Shown: piece after piece, positions 46,133-57,478 of the stretch
How positions within the stretch are numbered: position 1 is the stretch's first letter
Layout of the letters: every line of letters starts with the position of its first letter
NCBI GenBank assembly: GCA_033964015.1
Contig: CM066914.1
Span: 8,423,831-8,487,830 of the forward strand
DNA from: Scolanthus callimorphus
Lineage: Eukaryota; Cnidaria; Anthozoa; Actiniaria; Edwardsiidae
DNA length: 64,000 nt
Direction: 5' to 3'
Program-made: the position numbers and the translations under genes
The notes under the pieces: generated by a model
What the model saw: only the letters and a program-made list of their open reading frames with translations
The model's database searches: none
What the model was told of the DNA's origin: nothing

Positions 46133-46560
46133 ATGTTTGATGACCAGCATGTTGCAATCTTGAGCGAGCGAGCGGAGTTTTCGTATCACCCTGATTCTAG
46201 CGCAGTTTCTACCACCCTCAACTTCAACCCTAATGTTTTAGCTTTAGCTTGTAAGAAATTTATCCAGTCAGTTGTCCCTGGAAATCCAGTGTATAACGTT
46301 GTAAATACTCGTCTTTCTAAGGTTAATTCAAACTACAACCTTAGATCAGGAAGAGAGTTCAACGTTAAACTAACACACACTGATCGTTTTGCAAACTTTG
46401 TGACACATAAGTTTGCTCCCCACTTGAACATCAACACGGACACAGACTAGCCTGCATGTATTTAGTTTGTAATATTCTTACTACTGACCATACTTGTAAT
46501 TCAGCTCGAAGCTGCAAAAGGTATAATAAACATATTTATTATTATTATTATATAATGTGT
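46133..46560 (+). mobile_element. Probable 3' remnant of a LINE with ATT-repeat tail
   Basis: A 105-residue open frame ends YNLRSGREFNVKLTHTDRFA and so on, a pattern (YNLR, then basic Thr-rich, then aromatic residues) common at the C-terminus of LINE ORF2 proteins. It is followed within 100 bases by AATAAA and an ATT repeat at about 46540, like a retrotransposon tail. Upstream reverse-transcriptase motifs are absent. A small orphan gene cannot be excluded. Confidence 0.4.
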
Positions 46561-47717
46561 ATAAAGTGTTTATATGATAAACTGTCTTCTCCGATCATCG
46601 ATAAACGTTTCTAGCTCCTAACGTATCCGAATTTTGTTGTTAATGACACATTCATAATTCCGTTTTTTCCAGATAAAGATAAAAGAGACTTATCAGTCAA
46701 ACTCGCGATCTCCAACCTTTCGTATAACTTGACTGAATATTGAAGGGGAGCTAAAAAATAGAGGGTTTGAATGGAAATTTATCTAGCTTCGATGACGAGC
46801 TGCATATTTGAGCAGATTCGCAGTTTTTCTTTTCAGCTCTACACTAATAAGTATATAACCTCAATATTTTTTTATATCTTTCACCTTTCATTTTTTAATA
46901 CTTGTTCATACTTTATGAAAATAAAGAGTGACAATGCATTATGCATACCATTGTGTTTTTGAATCCACTCAGTTTTGCCTGTTTCGTTTCAGCATTGAAT
47001 TTTCACTAAAGCAGTGATCCCCTGTCCAACAATGTTTTCATCGTAAGATAGTTGGTGCAGGTGGTCTTCATGTGCTTCGCTTTATTTGTTCGTTAACAAT
47101 TTTTGCGTGATTTTGACAATTTATCTTTATATGATAGGACTGTGAGAATAAATTCCCAAGTGCTTTCCTAATTATTAAAATATCTAAATATAGGACTCGT
47201 GGTGGAAAAGGCTCTCAGTGAATATGCCAGTCATTGGAATTAATCAGATTTGCTCTCAAAATGCCTTCACGAGCTCGAAATGACGTGCGCTATCTCTATT
47301 TTGAGCTCGCTTCAAACAATGAAAATTATTGTACACCTATTTCAATTAACGCGTTGCTTCTTAAAACCATGTATCATGAACCTTGTATCATAGTGAAGTC
47401 GTTTATATTCGCATTTGACAAACCAAACTACAATAATAACACGCAATGACATTGTGTTTACTACTTTGAGCCATAATCTGACATGAACTGCTGCGATTTC
47501 TGGCAAGAATTGTCATTGTGAATTATAACGCATGTTTCGCGATACATGGTTTCACAAGCAACGTTAATTGAAACAGGTGTTTGTGTGCCATGCCTATGAG
47601 CAATAATATCATGGGGTGAAAACATGGGAAGCCGAAAGACCCAGATTTGTGAATTTCATAATGTATCATTGCTCTCCTTTTCTCGGACAAATATGTATAT
47701 TATAGTCTTTTTCCTTT

Positions 47718-48115
47718 TGCGGAGGCACTGTTGGCTCCGCGTTACGGCGCTGAGTCTCTCGCCGCTGTGGCCCGGGATCGTTTGCCGGATCGGGCAAGGA
47801 AATTGTCTTTCTACTCGAGTCGTGATCGAATGGGTTGAAGTTTGCATGAGACAATAAACCGAGGCTCCGTCTGGCTTCCTTTCTAACCCTGTTCTAGGTG
47901 CACGATAAAGAACCCATTGCACTCTTTCGTAAGGGGATTGTCTCCCGGTGCAATTGCCTGGCTCTCGGAGGCATATATACTGTAAAACAGCCCTCATGAT
48001 TGTAAGCTGCGCGGCAGCAATTTGCGCCATCTAATGCAGCCCGTTAAGTCCTCCAACCTGTCCTAGTCTAGCAGTCGTGTGCTTTCGACTGCTTGACGTT
48101 CCCTCACGATGAGGA
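47718..48115 (+). mobile_element. SINE-like element, about 400 bp
   Basis: The 5' part GTTGGCTCCGCGTTACGG and GGGATCGTTTGCC are spaced like tRNA A and B boxes but are degenerate. The middle contains GGTGCACGATAAAGAACCC, similar to conserved central domains of several metazoan SINEs (recalled, not checked). The 3' module 47996-48110 recurs at 56958-57073. Confidence 0.5.
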
Positions 48116-49801
48116 GAAGACCCTTTATTTATTTGTACCACATACCTTATTTATACCTTGGTTTACCCCCTTATGTCTCTGAAATGCCAGTTGTCAAAGG
48201 AAGCTAGAAATGGGACCGCATTTCTCCGGTGTTTCAAGTTAACTGAGTTGCGTTTCGGGAGGGAATTTCGCATAGTCGTGTAGTAAGCAATTGTACTTAT
48301 ATGTAAAAGCACAATAGTTTTGTATAAGAAGCAAGTTATACACGTATTTCAAAAAAGGTTGTTTTGGGAATTGAAGTTTGGTCGTCGGGCGCAATTGTTT
48401 CGTGGCCCGTCAAGCAAAGAATTGCTTTGTTTTCCGCACTTTAACGACCGAATCCCAAATCAAGCTGTATTGATTTAGGTGTATTTATCTACTGCCTTAG
48501 TAATATGCATTCCTCGTAAAGTAGAAACAAACAAATACTAGGTACTAGACTTATATTACATTTTATTGCAAGTTTTTCATTCAGAATATAACCTTCAGAA
48601 ACTAATAATTGATAAAACAATATTGCGCGCTATGTCTTACCAGTTTATTATAGTTATTGGCGGTACATAGGAACCATACTCTTGTTTTCATGGAAAATAT
48701 TTTTTCAAGAACGGCGTCCACACCTTTATGTCTTTTTCTTGTCCTCTATAGTTTGACCTTTACTCTAGAATTGAACATGTTTACGCCGTTCTTACGTCAG
48801 CGATTTGACGATTTCTCTATTACCAACTATTTACTAAACGTTACATGAAAACTAAATAGTTGAAATGAAATCTTAGAGCTTAAAATGCCCGTATTCTTTT
48901 TATAAACGGGTATGTCTTTGGGTTTCCCCTCCAAACCGCTAGCAGCTCAGAAGAGGGATTATATTTCTACGACTGACATTAACACTCATGATAAGCCTGT
49001 ATTTATTTGGCCTTATGTCCTCTTATTCTAGAAAATAACTTTCCTCTACCGTGACAATTTAAGAATTCCTACAAAACTAAATTTTCTAAAATCGTCAACA
49101 TTGCCAAAGACAAGTAAATAATCGTTTTCAGTAATTCCTTAATGTATATTGACTGCAGCCAGCGCAGTATGTAAAAGTTCAACTCTTAAGATTGTGATTC
49201 AGTTATTCATCTCAATTATACTGTCCATTTCTTGTCTTTGTTGTCTATGTGTCGCCCCAGAAAAGCTCCACTAAATCTGGGAAAAAAACTATATGTTAGC
49301 AAAATATATCAGCAATTAATGTATATCAGCTAATTAATTAATGTTTTAGGAACGCGAATGCATTTGTAATGCTCCTATGGTGCGTTGTACTCTACTATGT
49401 CGAGAAGTATCTCTATTCTAACCAGCATCTGAGTCATAATGACTGGGGGAGCACTTTTTTTCATTTTGAGAAACGCGTGCTTTAAAAAATGCATGTGGGT
49501 TACCAGGGAGTGGTGAACGTACTCCTCTGCACTCAGATAAGAAAACCAAGTGAACAACATTTCTTGAATTTATTCGGGGTTTTGATCAGATTCTTCATTT
49601 CAAAATGTATAGGAATTATGCAGCAGAAAACAGTTTTCTTGGAGAGGAAACTCTGGTATAAAAATTTTTGTTTTTGAAGTTCCAAGCATGGATTCACCTA
49701 GGAGATCCCTATTTTATACAGCTGCTAATAGCGTGAAGTGGTATCTTTAGTGTCGGTGTCTTTCTAGAGTGCAAGATACCTCAAGGATTATCTCGGTGGT
49801 A

Positions 49802-50419
49802 TCACGATGAAAGTACAACTCTTATTCCACGAACTGCTCTAGAACACAAGAAAGAATTAACTGAATTACCTCCGGGATCACCAAAGGGGTCAAAATTGAA
49901 CGTAGGGAAGGTAAAATCGTCAAACACGGTATCGAAGTCGACTGCTGTGCTGGCCATTGTAGTTCGCGTGTCTGGCGTTGTCTCCAGTAGCTCCGATAGG
50001 TAGGAGATGTACAGCGCTGCAATTCGGATTGTCTCCGTCTTAGAAGGCTTCTCATCCGGGAACAAGGGGATGATGTCTTTGAGCCTGTCGATGTTCGCAT
50101 TCAAGGTGTGAACTCTACTTCTCTCGCGCGCGTTTGCCAGTCGACGTTGCTTGCTAACTCCCGTGAGCCTGGGTCCCCTGCGTTTGGTCTTTTTCTTGGG
50201 TTTGCTGGTGTCTGTGGTTTCTTCTGGGGAGCTTGAGCTTTCTATGAAATCCATGCTGCGCGCGTGGTAGTAAGTTTTGCAGGGTGAGCTCAGTGTCAAC
50301 TGCGTTAAGGGCTTTAGTATAAACTGATGATAAGGCGAAAACCTGGGCCTCATTGGCTCACTTATCAGCCGTTTGACAGCAAGAGTCGCCATGGCGCTAC
50401 TCTTATCGGGATCACCCAA
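49802..50419 (-). CDS. Group A bHLH transcription factor, gene 2 (up to 205 aa)
   Basis: Same architecture as gene 1: KPKKKTKRRGPRLTGVSKQR, then basic region RRLANARERSRVHTLN, helix 1 IDRLKDIIPLF, loop PDEKPSKTET, helix 2 IRIAALYISYLSELLE. The bHLH covers about residues 85-142. The tail FDTVFDDFTFPTFNFDPFGD is acidic and aromatic. Start choice is uncertain: Met1 at 50419, or internal Met codons before RPRFSP or DFIESSSSPEE; the last gives the length closest to gene 1. GGAG/GTAATT at 49866 is a plausible donor in the same place as the gene 1 intron, but no distant second exon was recognised. Without splicing, the frame reads on through SVNSFLCSRAV to a stop at 49802. It is a nuclear E-box-binding factor with unknown orthologue. 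Confidence 0.87.
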   Translation of the reverse strand: MGDPDKSSAMATLAVKRLISEPMRPRFSPYHQFILKPLTQLTLSSPCKTYYHARSMDFIESSSSPEETTDTSKPKKKTKRRGPRLTGVSKQRRLANARERSRVHTLNANIDRLKDIIPLFPDEKPSKTETIRIAALYISYLSELLETTPDTRTTMASTAVDFDTVFDDFTFPTFNFDPFGDPGGNSVNSFLCSRAVRGIRVVLSS

Positions 50420-52072
50420 GTCAAAAGCTCAAAAAGCCAACAACCAAAGCCATCCAGAGCCCAAACACGGGACAACAAGCAGCACGGGCGACGCGAAACA
50501 ATCTGAATCTGTAGTTACAACATTCTAATCTTAAGTAAACTAATAATAGTTAGCCCTAAGTACTTTGTTATGTTTACGCCTTTTAAGTGCTTTTGTAAAT
50601 AAAAGTGTTATGATATTTTTGAAAGGGTGTATTAACATTTAAATGGCAATTTAATTGCATGATACGCGAAACAAAAGAGTAAACATCCAATGGATCTGAG
50701 ATGTGAGAATGGATCTGAGATGATCTTTAAGAGTCACATGCGAGAAAGTACAAGAAAGCTAAAGACACTGATTGAGACATCGGGTTTCATGAATCGTCGG
50801 CAAGTGTAACTGGTCGATATGATCGATGTGTTCTAGTGCTTTTACGATCAAGAATCCGTCCTTTCTATTATTCAAAAAAGATCGTTATATTGTCGCATAG
50901 TCAGTACGTTGTCGTATGGCTTACATTGTTAACAGCAACTATTCACCCTGGGCCAAAGAAAGCGCGCGCCACGAATGTTGTGCTGGAAATATTCGTGCGC
51001 AGCAACACGTTTATGAAGTTTTATCACGATTCTGCCACGCTTCTCTGATAAGGAATTCTCAATCACCGCTTTCTTGCACACAAAATTGTTTGCAAGGCAT
51101 GTAACACGAAAAGAATGTCACACAAAAATGCTATGCTGATTCGTTTCGCCGCACCTGCCGCAATTTTGTCGAGCACTTTGCAATCACTATACTACTTGCT
51201 TTTAAACCTAGGGGTCGCTTTGGGTAGGTCCGAAAACGCGCCTGTAAATTCGTAACAGACATTACAAGTATGGCATTATGAATACCTTGTAATGGCATGC
51301 AAACATTTTAGTTACATTTTTGTCATATGCAGATAGCTGAATTGGGTACTGCAAATGAGTCCATTTCATTACAACAAATCAAAGTCCTACAAGTTACAGA
51401 GTAGAACAGCGAAGTGATACCATTAATGACGGCACCTCTAAATGGTGCTGGTTTATAAATTAATTGTCAGGTCAGAAAGATACCCACTCCCAAACCGGAC
51501 GTGGATTTGTTTAAAAATAAGTGTCGGATTAACTAAGATTCCTTGACCGAACATGAGCCGGATACATTTAAAAACTGCTCAACTATATTAACTTTAATTA
51601 CGACGGATAAATTTGTTCTTTTCCCTTCTGGATGTTCGTAGGAATAGTCTTCGCTAACATGTGGCGCTTATTAAGATGATGATGCACTAGACGTTTATTT
51701 GAAACTCCTTAGATTTAAAATTAGATTTGACATGTGTGCATGAACTTTGTAATTCGAGATCCACCTTGATAACATTTTTTTGTTTCTCACCTCACCGGTT
51801 TAATTCTGCGCACTCTGTACCGACTTATCTTATTGTGTTTTCAAAGCGTTCCCTGCAAACATCTAAGCGACCCGGTAGCTTTTGTAAAACCTCTAAGTGC
51901 TGTTTGTGATTGCTAAGTGTGAGTTGTGTGATCGAAGGAAGTCGCCAACCATGATTTATTGCTCCACTTGTTTGACAAGCAAGTGCTTGAAAAGGCCGAA
52001 AACATTCAATCGTGGCTCTCCCTTTACCTTTATTTCTCTGCATTGCCTTTTTGTGATGCTTACCCTCATTAA

Positions 52073-52284
52073 AGAGCCTGTGTCAGCCACCATTTTGACA
52101 GCATAGCAACATACCAAGTCGGAGAAAGCATCCATTTCCATCGGCTGTTTTAGAGAATATAGAGCAATGTTCTCGATTGAATTTGGTAAATCAAATCTGA
52201 AACTTTGTTTTTAGGATTTTTACTCGTAAATCGTCTGCTCATCTCGAACGAAAACAATAACAAAGGAGTGGCTGACACGGGCTC
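52073..52284. mobile_element. TTAA-flanked MITE, copy 3 (intergenic, inverted)
   Basis: Left end AGAGCCTGTGTCAGCCACCA after TTAA; right end GTGGCTGACACGGGCTC before TTAA. It is inverted relative to the copy at 25626 and contains GAGAAAGCATCCATTTCCAT and GAGAACATTGCTCT in complement order. Confidence 0.78.
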
Positions 52285-53334
52285 TTAAAATCTTGGGATC
52301 TTGTGTTTCTCGTGCTGAAATAAAAACATCGGTGCGTGGAAATTAGCGTCTCAGAAAGGTGCTTTGTTGTCTTTTCTCATAGTTATATTCATTTCTGCCA
52401 AGTTTGTTTGTTTTTATTAACACCTAATAAAATGTGTTTTCGTATTGTTAACAGGCGCGGCGTACAAGGGATGTTCACATATAATAGACCGCACAGACAG
52501 ATGTCTGGCTAGAATATTACGAGACCTACAAATTCTATCAACTCGTACTCAGAGCTACAAATTGGTGATAATTGGTCGCTTTTCTTATGGTGTTATCACG
52601 AGTAGCGATCGTCAGGTTCATATATAGTCGAGATATCAAGTAGGTGTGAACGATATTAGGCAGTTACACGCATCCTTCCGAGACCCAACCTGCAATGTTA
52701 CTCCCTGCGTTGCTTTTAACATAAGCCGGGATCTTTATTTTTCTTCATTCGTAGCAACAGTTTCCCGTTTTTATTTGTTACAGTAAATTGTTTCCAATTC
52801 AATCTCAGTCCGGCCCTGAATCAAGATCGTGTCACTTAACGGCGTCTCATTATTTTCAGGAATCAAAATATACGCTTGTTTATAATGAAAAACGTGTCTG
52901 CATGCCCTGGTGATGACAGCGAGTAAGCATTCTTACAAAATGGCTTGCTTTATCTTTAATTTAGTAAGGTTTTAATTATAACTATCACGGACAAACTGAT
53001 AAATTTGAAATTTTCCCCTGACACCTGTTACTGTTCGCTTGTTATTAGCTGCTCTCTTTTCTAGTTTCAAGCAATCGGTTTTGAGTGTGTTTTTTTTGTA
53101 GGAATATTTTCTTTCCGTTCTAACGTTCTTAATGTTTCACATCTCTCCACACTAATGGAATACGCGCGCTTAGCAGCAAGCCACACTTCACGCAATATGC
53201 TTGATAACGACATCCATGTAAACTTCTTTCGTCAACGCGCGATGGTGGTTTATGCTACGAACGCGTGCCTACGTTCTGCAAAAGTAGCTCATCTTCAGAA
53301 CTGCTATGTTATCGCGGCACAGACGCCACCATTG

Positions 53335-53675
53335 TTGTAAGGTTAGAGCGGGTATTCCGTGTTTGTTGTAAGGTTAGAGCGGGTATTCCGTGTTTGTTGT
53401 AAGGTTAGAGCGGGTATTCCGTGTTTGTTGTAAGGTTAGAGCGGGTATTCCGTGTTTGTTGTAAGGTTAGAGCGGGTATTCCGTGTTTGTTGTAAGGTTA
53501 GAGTGGGTGTATTCCGTGTTTGTTGTAAGGTTAGAGTGGGTGTATTCCGTGTTTGTTGTAAGGTTAGAGTGGGTGTATTCCGTGTTTGTTGTAAGGTTAG
53601 AGCGGGTATTCCGTGTTTGTTGTAGGGTTAGAGCGGGTATTCCGTGTTTGTTGTAAGGTTAGAGTGGGTGTTTGT
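53335..53675 (+). repeat. Minisatellite, 31/33-bp unit, about 10.5 copies
   Basis: The unit is GTAAGGTTAGAGCGGGTATT followed by CCGTGTTTGTT (31 bp). Three adjacent units carry GAGTGGGTGTATTCC (33 bp), and one later partial unit starts the variant again. Units are contiguous with no spacers. Confidence 0.95.
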
Positions 53676-55122
53676 TGAACTGTTTAGCGTGCGGCAAGGC
53701 GTGGTTCTGGTATGTCTCTAGGTATTCCAGCTGATATAGCAAAGTAGGTGGTCAATTTATCTGAGCCACTGGATCATTGCGAATATGCACGCAAAGAAGC
53801 GAAGTATACCGATTTTTATGTGGCTGATAACTCATCAACTCATCATAATATATTTGCGTTGTTTGACGTTTCGCATCCGACTCGCCCGACCCATAATGCA
53901 TTGCTCTGTTTTGTTGACATTGATTCGGCGCATCATTTACTGCAAACACACTAAATACACCAAATACTGGACTGAAGTAATTCCATGTGTTTTGTATCAA
54001 TAATTTTAGACCTAAATTTCAGTAAATATCCTCTAGAAACAAAAGAAAGTTCATTTGTTCTGTACACCAACATGGCCACCATGCTTTTGTGATTTCATTC
54101 CCAGCGTATTCTTGGGTTGCACTCATTCCTGAGGAGATGAAGATAGTTATCGTTAGGGCTTGCCCAAACGTGTGCCGTCTTGGAGATCGGAATTGTCAAT
54201 TGGCCCCGACCCCCCTCTAGGGTGAGAGTTGACGGGTTCACGACTAGAGTTCACGACACTTTCTCACAGTCTCGTGGAAAGCAGACCCTTTTAGTTTTGT
54301 GATGCCCCTTTGCGAACAAGCCCGCCCAATCGATTCAATTGCGTTATAATTCAAATATTAAGAAAAAATCTCACTTTCAGAAAAACACGTCATACCAAAA
54401 ACTGGAGCGGTTTCACAAATTAAATATGCACATATTTCTGCGTCACATTATTTATATTACTGTAATTAAACATACTTTTTATAAACCAAACAATCTTTGT
54501 CGCTAAGCTTTATTTGCTTTTGTTATTAGTTAAAACTAGCACAGGGATATAATTGAAGGTTTATTTGAGGTCAGGACAGACCCCAGCCTAAAAACGACAT
54601 AAAGAAACTATGCCGAAGAGTCGAGAGAAAAGCCATCCAGTCGCCATTTTGCCAACCTAGCAACATATCGAGTCAGAGAAAGCGTCAAATATTTTCAATT
54701 GAATTAGGTAGATCAAGTCTAAATCTTTGTAGATGGTTATTCGTAGTTATTCTGGTCTAACTCCTACCAGAAACATATAAGTGAGTTGAAACGTGTAACA
54801 CACATACATTGCTTTAGTGCCAAGCTGCGGAATATTCGCAGAATAAACAATTGAACTGATTTTGAAAATAATGTTGTTGAAAGACTTCAAGATGTTAAAT
54901 GTTAGTATATTATCACTTTCCACTGTTGCTCTACTTTATTTAAGCGAAAAATGAAATATTATGCAAAGAAAACCTGCTTGGGTTAGCAGTCGAGAGTTCA
55001 TTATTGACCAAATATGGTCATAAACTCGATACGAATAATCCGAAGCTTGGTTCACCGTTACATGTTTCAACTAAGTTATATGTTTCTGTCCTACTAATAC
55101 CAAGAGCACAACAACTTATTTT

Positions 55123-55341
55123 AGACCCCGTACACACTACACCGTTTTCAAACGAAAACCAATAGAAAATGCGAACTTTTTGCTCCGTTTTCAAAAAGAT
55201 TTTCGTCCACACTTATCGTTTTCGTATTGTTTTCTCCGTTTTCTGTGATCGTTTTCGGCGTTGTAGTGTGGACGGTAGCCGTATATCCGGAGCAAAAAGT
55301 ATCCGTTTTCGTTTGAAAACGGTGTAGTGTGGACGGGGTCT
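55123..55341. mobile_element. MITE-like element, 219 bp
   Basis: Inverted ends AGACCCCGTACACACTACAC and GTGTAGTGTGGACGGGGTCT; arms continue through CGTTTTCAAACGAAAAC for about 37 bp. The interior is rich in CCGTTTTC / GTTTTCGT. The target duplication is unclear. Confidence 0.8.
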
Positions 55342-55813
55342 TATATATGTCAGATATAAACATTTCCTCATCCTTGTTCAATACATGGTATTTAAGTCTT
55401 GTCTGTTTGTGTCTTAAACAGCAGGACAACAAACCTTGACCCATTTCACCAGCTGAGAATGGCAGCATTATCCAAAAAGGTAGAGCGATTGCTGCAACTA
55501 TAACGTCTTACTGATTTTCTCAGGTGTTTTGATTTTTCATCTCAAATTCTCATAGAAAGAAAATAAACGATTGTATCTATAGAAGTACCTAGAATAACTT
55601 ACCACTCTTACTCTACCTTTTAGCATTTCTCGAGCGTCGTGCTTGATCACTATTTTTTAAATACTTTCTCATTGATTTTAATAGCTCTCGAGCTTCTAAA
55701 AGTAAACAAACAACTATTGTATGCATCTATAGGAATTAAACTAGACAAAAGTTTTCAAGTTTTTACTCGTCTGTTTTCTGGAATTTCTGCTGCGATTACA
55801 GCGATGATTACTG

Positions 55814-55855
55814 CATCTTGACTGTATACATTATTAAATGTATACAGTCAAGATG
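55814..55855. repeat. Perfect 19-bp-arm palindrome
   Basis: CATCTTGACTGTATACATT, loop ATTA, then its exact complement AATGTATACAGTCAAGATG. It lies about 700 bases from the end of bHLH gene 2's upstream spacer and 150 bases 3' of bHLH gene 3. Confidence 0.9.
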
Positions 55856-56001
55856 TGTGCTGCTTCTATAGTTCGAAATCAAGGACACTCACGGCACTGA
55901 GATAGCACGAAAACCTGTTCTAACCTGATCCTAGATATAATATATATAATATAATAAAATATATATTATAATATATATAATGCCCACCCCGGTTACGGAT
56001 C

Positions 56002-56553
56002 TCAGACAGAAGCCGTTTCTGACGAGGTCTCAGAGTCTCTCTCGTCATCCTCTAGTCTGGCATCGCGTTCACTTGTAAAATAGCAGCACTCAGTATTATT
56101 CTCCTGTAATAGCCCTGTCATGTGTTTGATATAGCGCGTAGCCAATCGTATAGTCTGGATCTTGGACAGTTTTTTGTTGGTCGCCAGTAAAGGAATCTTC
56201 TTCCTCAGTGTGTCAAACGCGGCATTGACGAGCTGGACCCGATTGCGTTCCCTCTCATTTGCTGTTCGTCTTTGCTTACTTACTCCAGTAAGCCGCCGAC
56301 CTTTTCGCCGGATCCGGCGCCTTCTGTTTGCAGATTTCTTAAATGTTTGGATTTTCAACGCAAAAGAATCGTCCAGTTGTTTCTTGAGCTCTTTCTGTAC
56401 CATGTCTGAAAAACAGTCCTTGTCCACTTGAGATTGGCAGAAGTTCAAGTCTTTTCGGTTAAAGTCATCGTAAGTCTGCCTCCGTCTGAGTGACACTGTC
56501 GAGTAATTTACACTAGAAGTATGTTTACCAATTGACAAGTAATTATTATCCAT
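56002..56553 (-). CDS. Group A bHLH transcription factor, gene 3 (183 aa, single exon)
   Basis: Starts MDNNYLSIGKHTSSVNYS at 56553 and ends SETSSETASV at 56002 without an intron. A long N-terminal region precedes RRRIRRKGRRLTGVSKQR, the same RLTG motif as genes 1 and 2. The basic region is RRTANERERNRVQLVN, helix 1 FDTLRKKIPLL, loop TNKKLSKIQT, helix 2 IRLATRYIKHMTGLLQ, at about residues 95-150. The loop and helix 2 are closer to paraxis/twist-type proteins (KLSKIQT) than those of genes 1 and 2. The tail is acidic and Ser-rich. The predicted role is a nuclear E-box-binding regulator with an E-protein partner. It is more diverged than its neighbours, so it may be the older duplicate or a separate founder. 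Confidence 0.9.
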   Translation of the reverse strand: MDNNYLSIGKHTSSVNYSTVSLRRRQTYDDFNRKDLNFCQSQVDKDCFSDMVQKELKKQLDDSFALKIQTFKKSANRRRRIRRKGRRLTGVSKQRRTANERERNRVQLVNAAFDTLRKKIPLLATNKKLSKIQTIRLATRYIKHMTGLLQENNTECCYFTSERDARLEDDERDSETSSETASV

Positions 56554-56957
56554 AACTAATTGATGTTATGATATGCATAGTCCTTACTTGGCAAGATCAA
56601 CAGACTGTGCTAGCATTCCTCAGATTGCAGAGGGGGTGCTCTTGGCTCGGTGACCGGGGCCTCCCTCTGAGAACGAGGAAGTCATACGTGAAGCCATACA
56701 GCCATATAACCTAATTTGTAGAAACTAGAGACCTACGTGTCCGTTATTCCGGGAGTTAACGCCCAGACAGAAGGTTAAAAATCTAGTTGGTCTACGCGGG
56801 AAAGTGACCGAAATTTAGCTCTGATGTTTAATTACCACAAGTTTTGAGAAACGGGCCCCTGATCTCCAGTCTCCAAAACCGTTAGTCCGGGAGCTAGCCA
56901 CCAGAAACACGTGAGGTATAAAATCGAGTTGGTTTCGTGGAAGAATTTATGAATTTA

Positions 56958-57073
56958 ATGATTGTAAGCTGCGCGTCTGCAATTTGCGCCATCTAATGCA
57001 GCCCGTTAAGTCCTCCAACCTCTCCTTGTCTAGCGGTCGTGTACTTTCAGCCGCTTTGAGTTCCCTCACGATG
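56958..57073 (+). repeat. 115-bp repeat shared with 47996-48110
   Basis: Begins ATGATTGTAAGCTGCGCG, includes AATTTGCGCCATCTAATGCA and CCGTTAAGTCCTCCAACCT, and ends TTCCCTCACGATG. Only a handful of differences separate the two copies by eye. It lies about 400 bases upstream of bHLH gene 3. Confidence 0.8.
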
Positions 57074-57347
57074 GACAACGCCCACAAAATATCGCGTTGA
57101 TAGTGTTGATGCGAAATCCTGTCCTTTGTTTCGCTGGTCTCAGTTTGTTTGCAAAGTTTGAATTATATAGACGCGAGTGTTTTACTGGGAATACGCCACT
57201 CGTAGATCTCATACGAAGCTACATCCCGGACCTGAGTGGCATATTTTCCATATCCTCACTAGTGAGGATATCGGTCAAAACAAAAGTGCTTGGAAATGAA
57301 TTTGTAATATTTTTTTCTGGTTTGTCTATGTAAATAAAAAGAAAAAT

Positions 57348-57478
57348 ACACGGTGGCTTGAAGATATGAGTTTTATTTTCGAGTGTCAAAAACAATATTT
57401 TACTCATTCGCTGCGTTCATTCGTAAAATATTGTTCTTGCCACTCGAAAATAAAACTCATATCTTCGCGTCACCGTGT
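57348..57478. mobile_element. Hairpin MITE-like element, 131 bp
   Basis: Ends ACACGGTGGCTTGAAGATAT and ATATCTTCGCGTCACCGTGT; arms include GAGTTTTATTTTCGAGTG and AACAATATTTTAC with their complements, leaving a short loop around CTCATTCGCTGCGTTCAT. Confidence 0.8.

Larger units (their letters stand above)
43409..49801. other. 6.4-kb spacer between bHLH genes 1 and 2
   Basis: There is no confident gene. 44230-44480 contains phrases that look like decayed reverse-transcriptase-type coding sequence but cannot be classified. A LINE 3' remnant (46133-46560) and a SINE-like element (47718-48115) are listed separately. Regulatory DNA for the bHLH genes may lie here but no motif stands out. Confidence 0.5.
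50420..56001. other. 5.6-kb spacer between bHLH genes 2 and 3
   Basis: There is no supported gene. It contains a TTAA-flanked MITE (52073-52284), a minisatellite (53335-53675), a partial TTAA-family copy at about 54640-54740, a MITE at 55123-55341, a perfect palindrome (55814-55855) and an AT-rich palindromic block at about 55930-55980. Confidence 0.55.

Noticed and set aside
47656..48030. 124-residue minus-strand open frame
   Set aside because: It lies antisense within a SINE-like element; no independent evidence.
53335..53675. Regular repeats considered as a CRISPR-like array
   Set aside because: Units are contiguous with no unique spacers, and the DNA is animal nuclear DNA.
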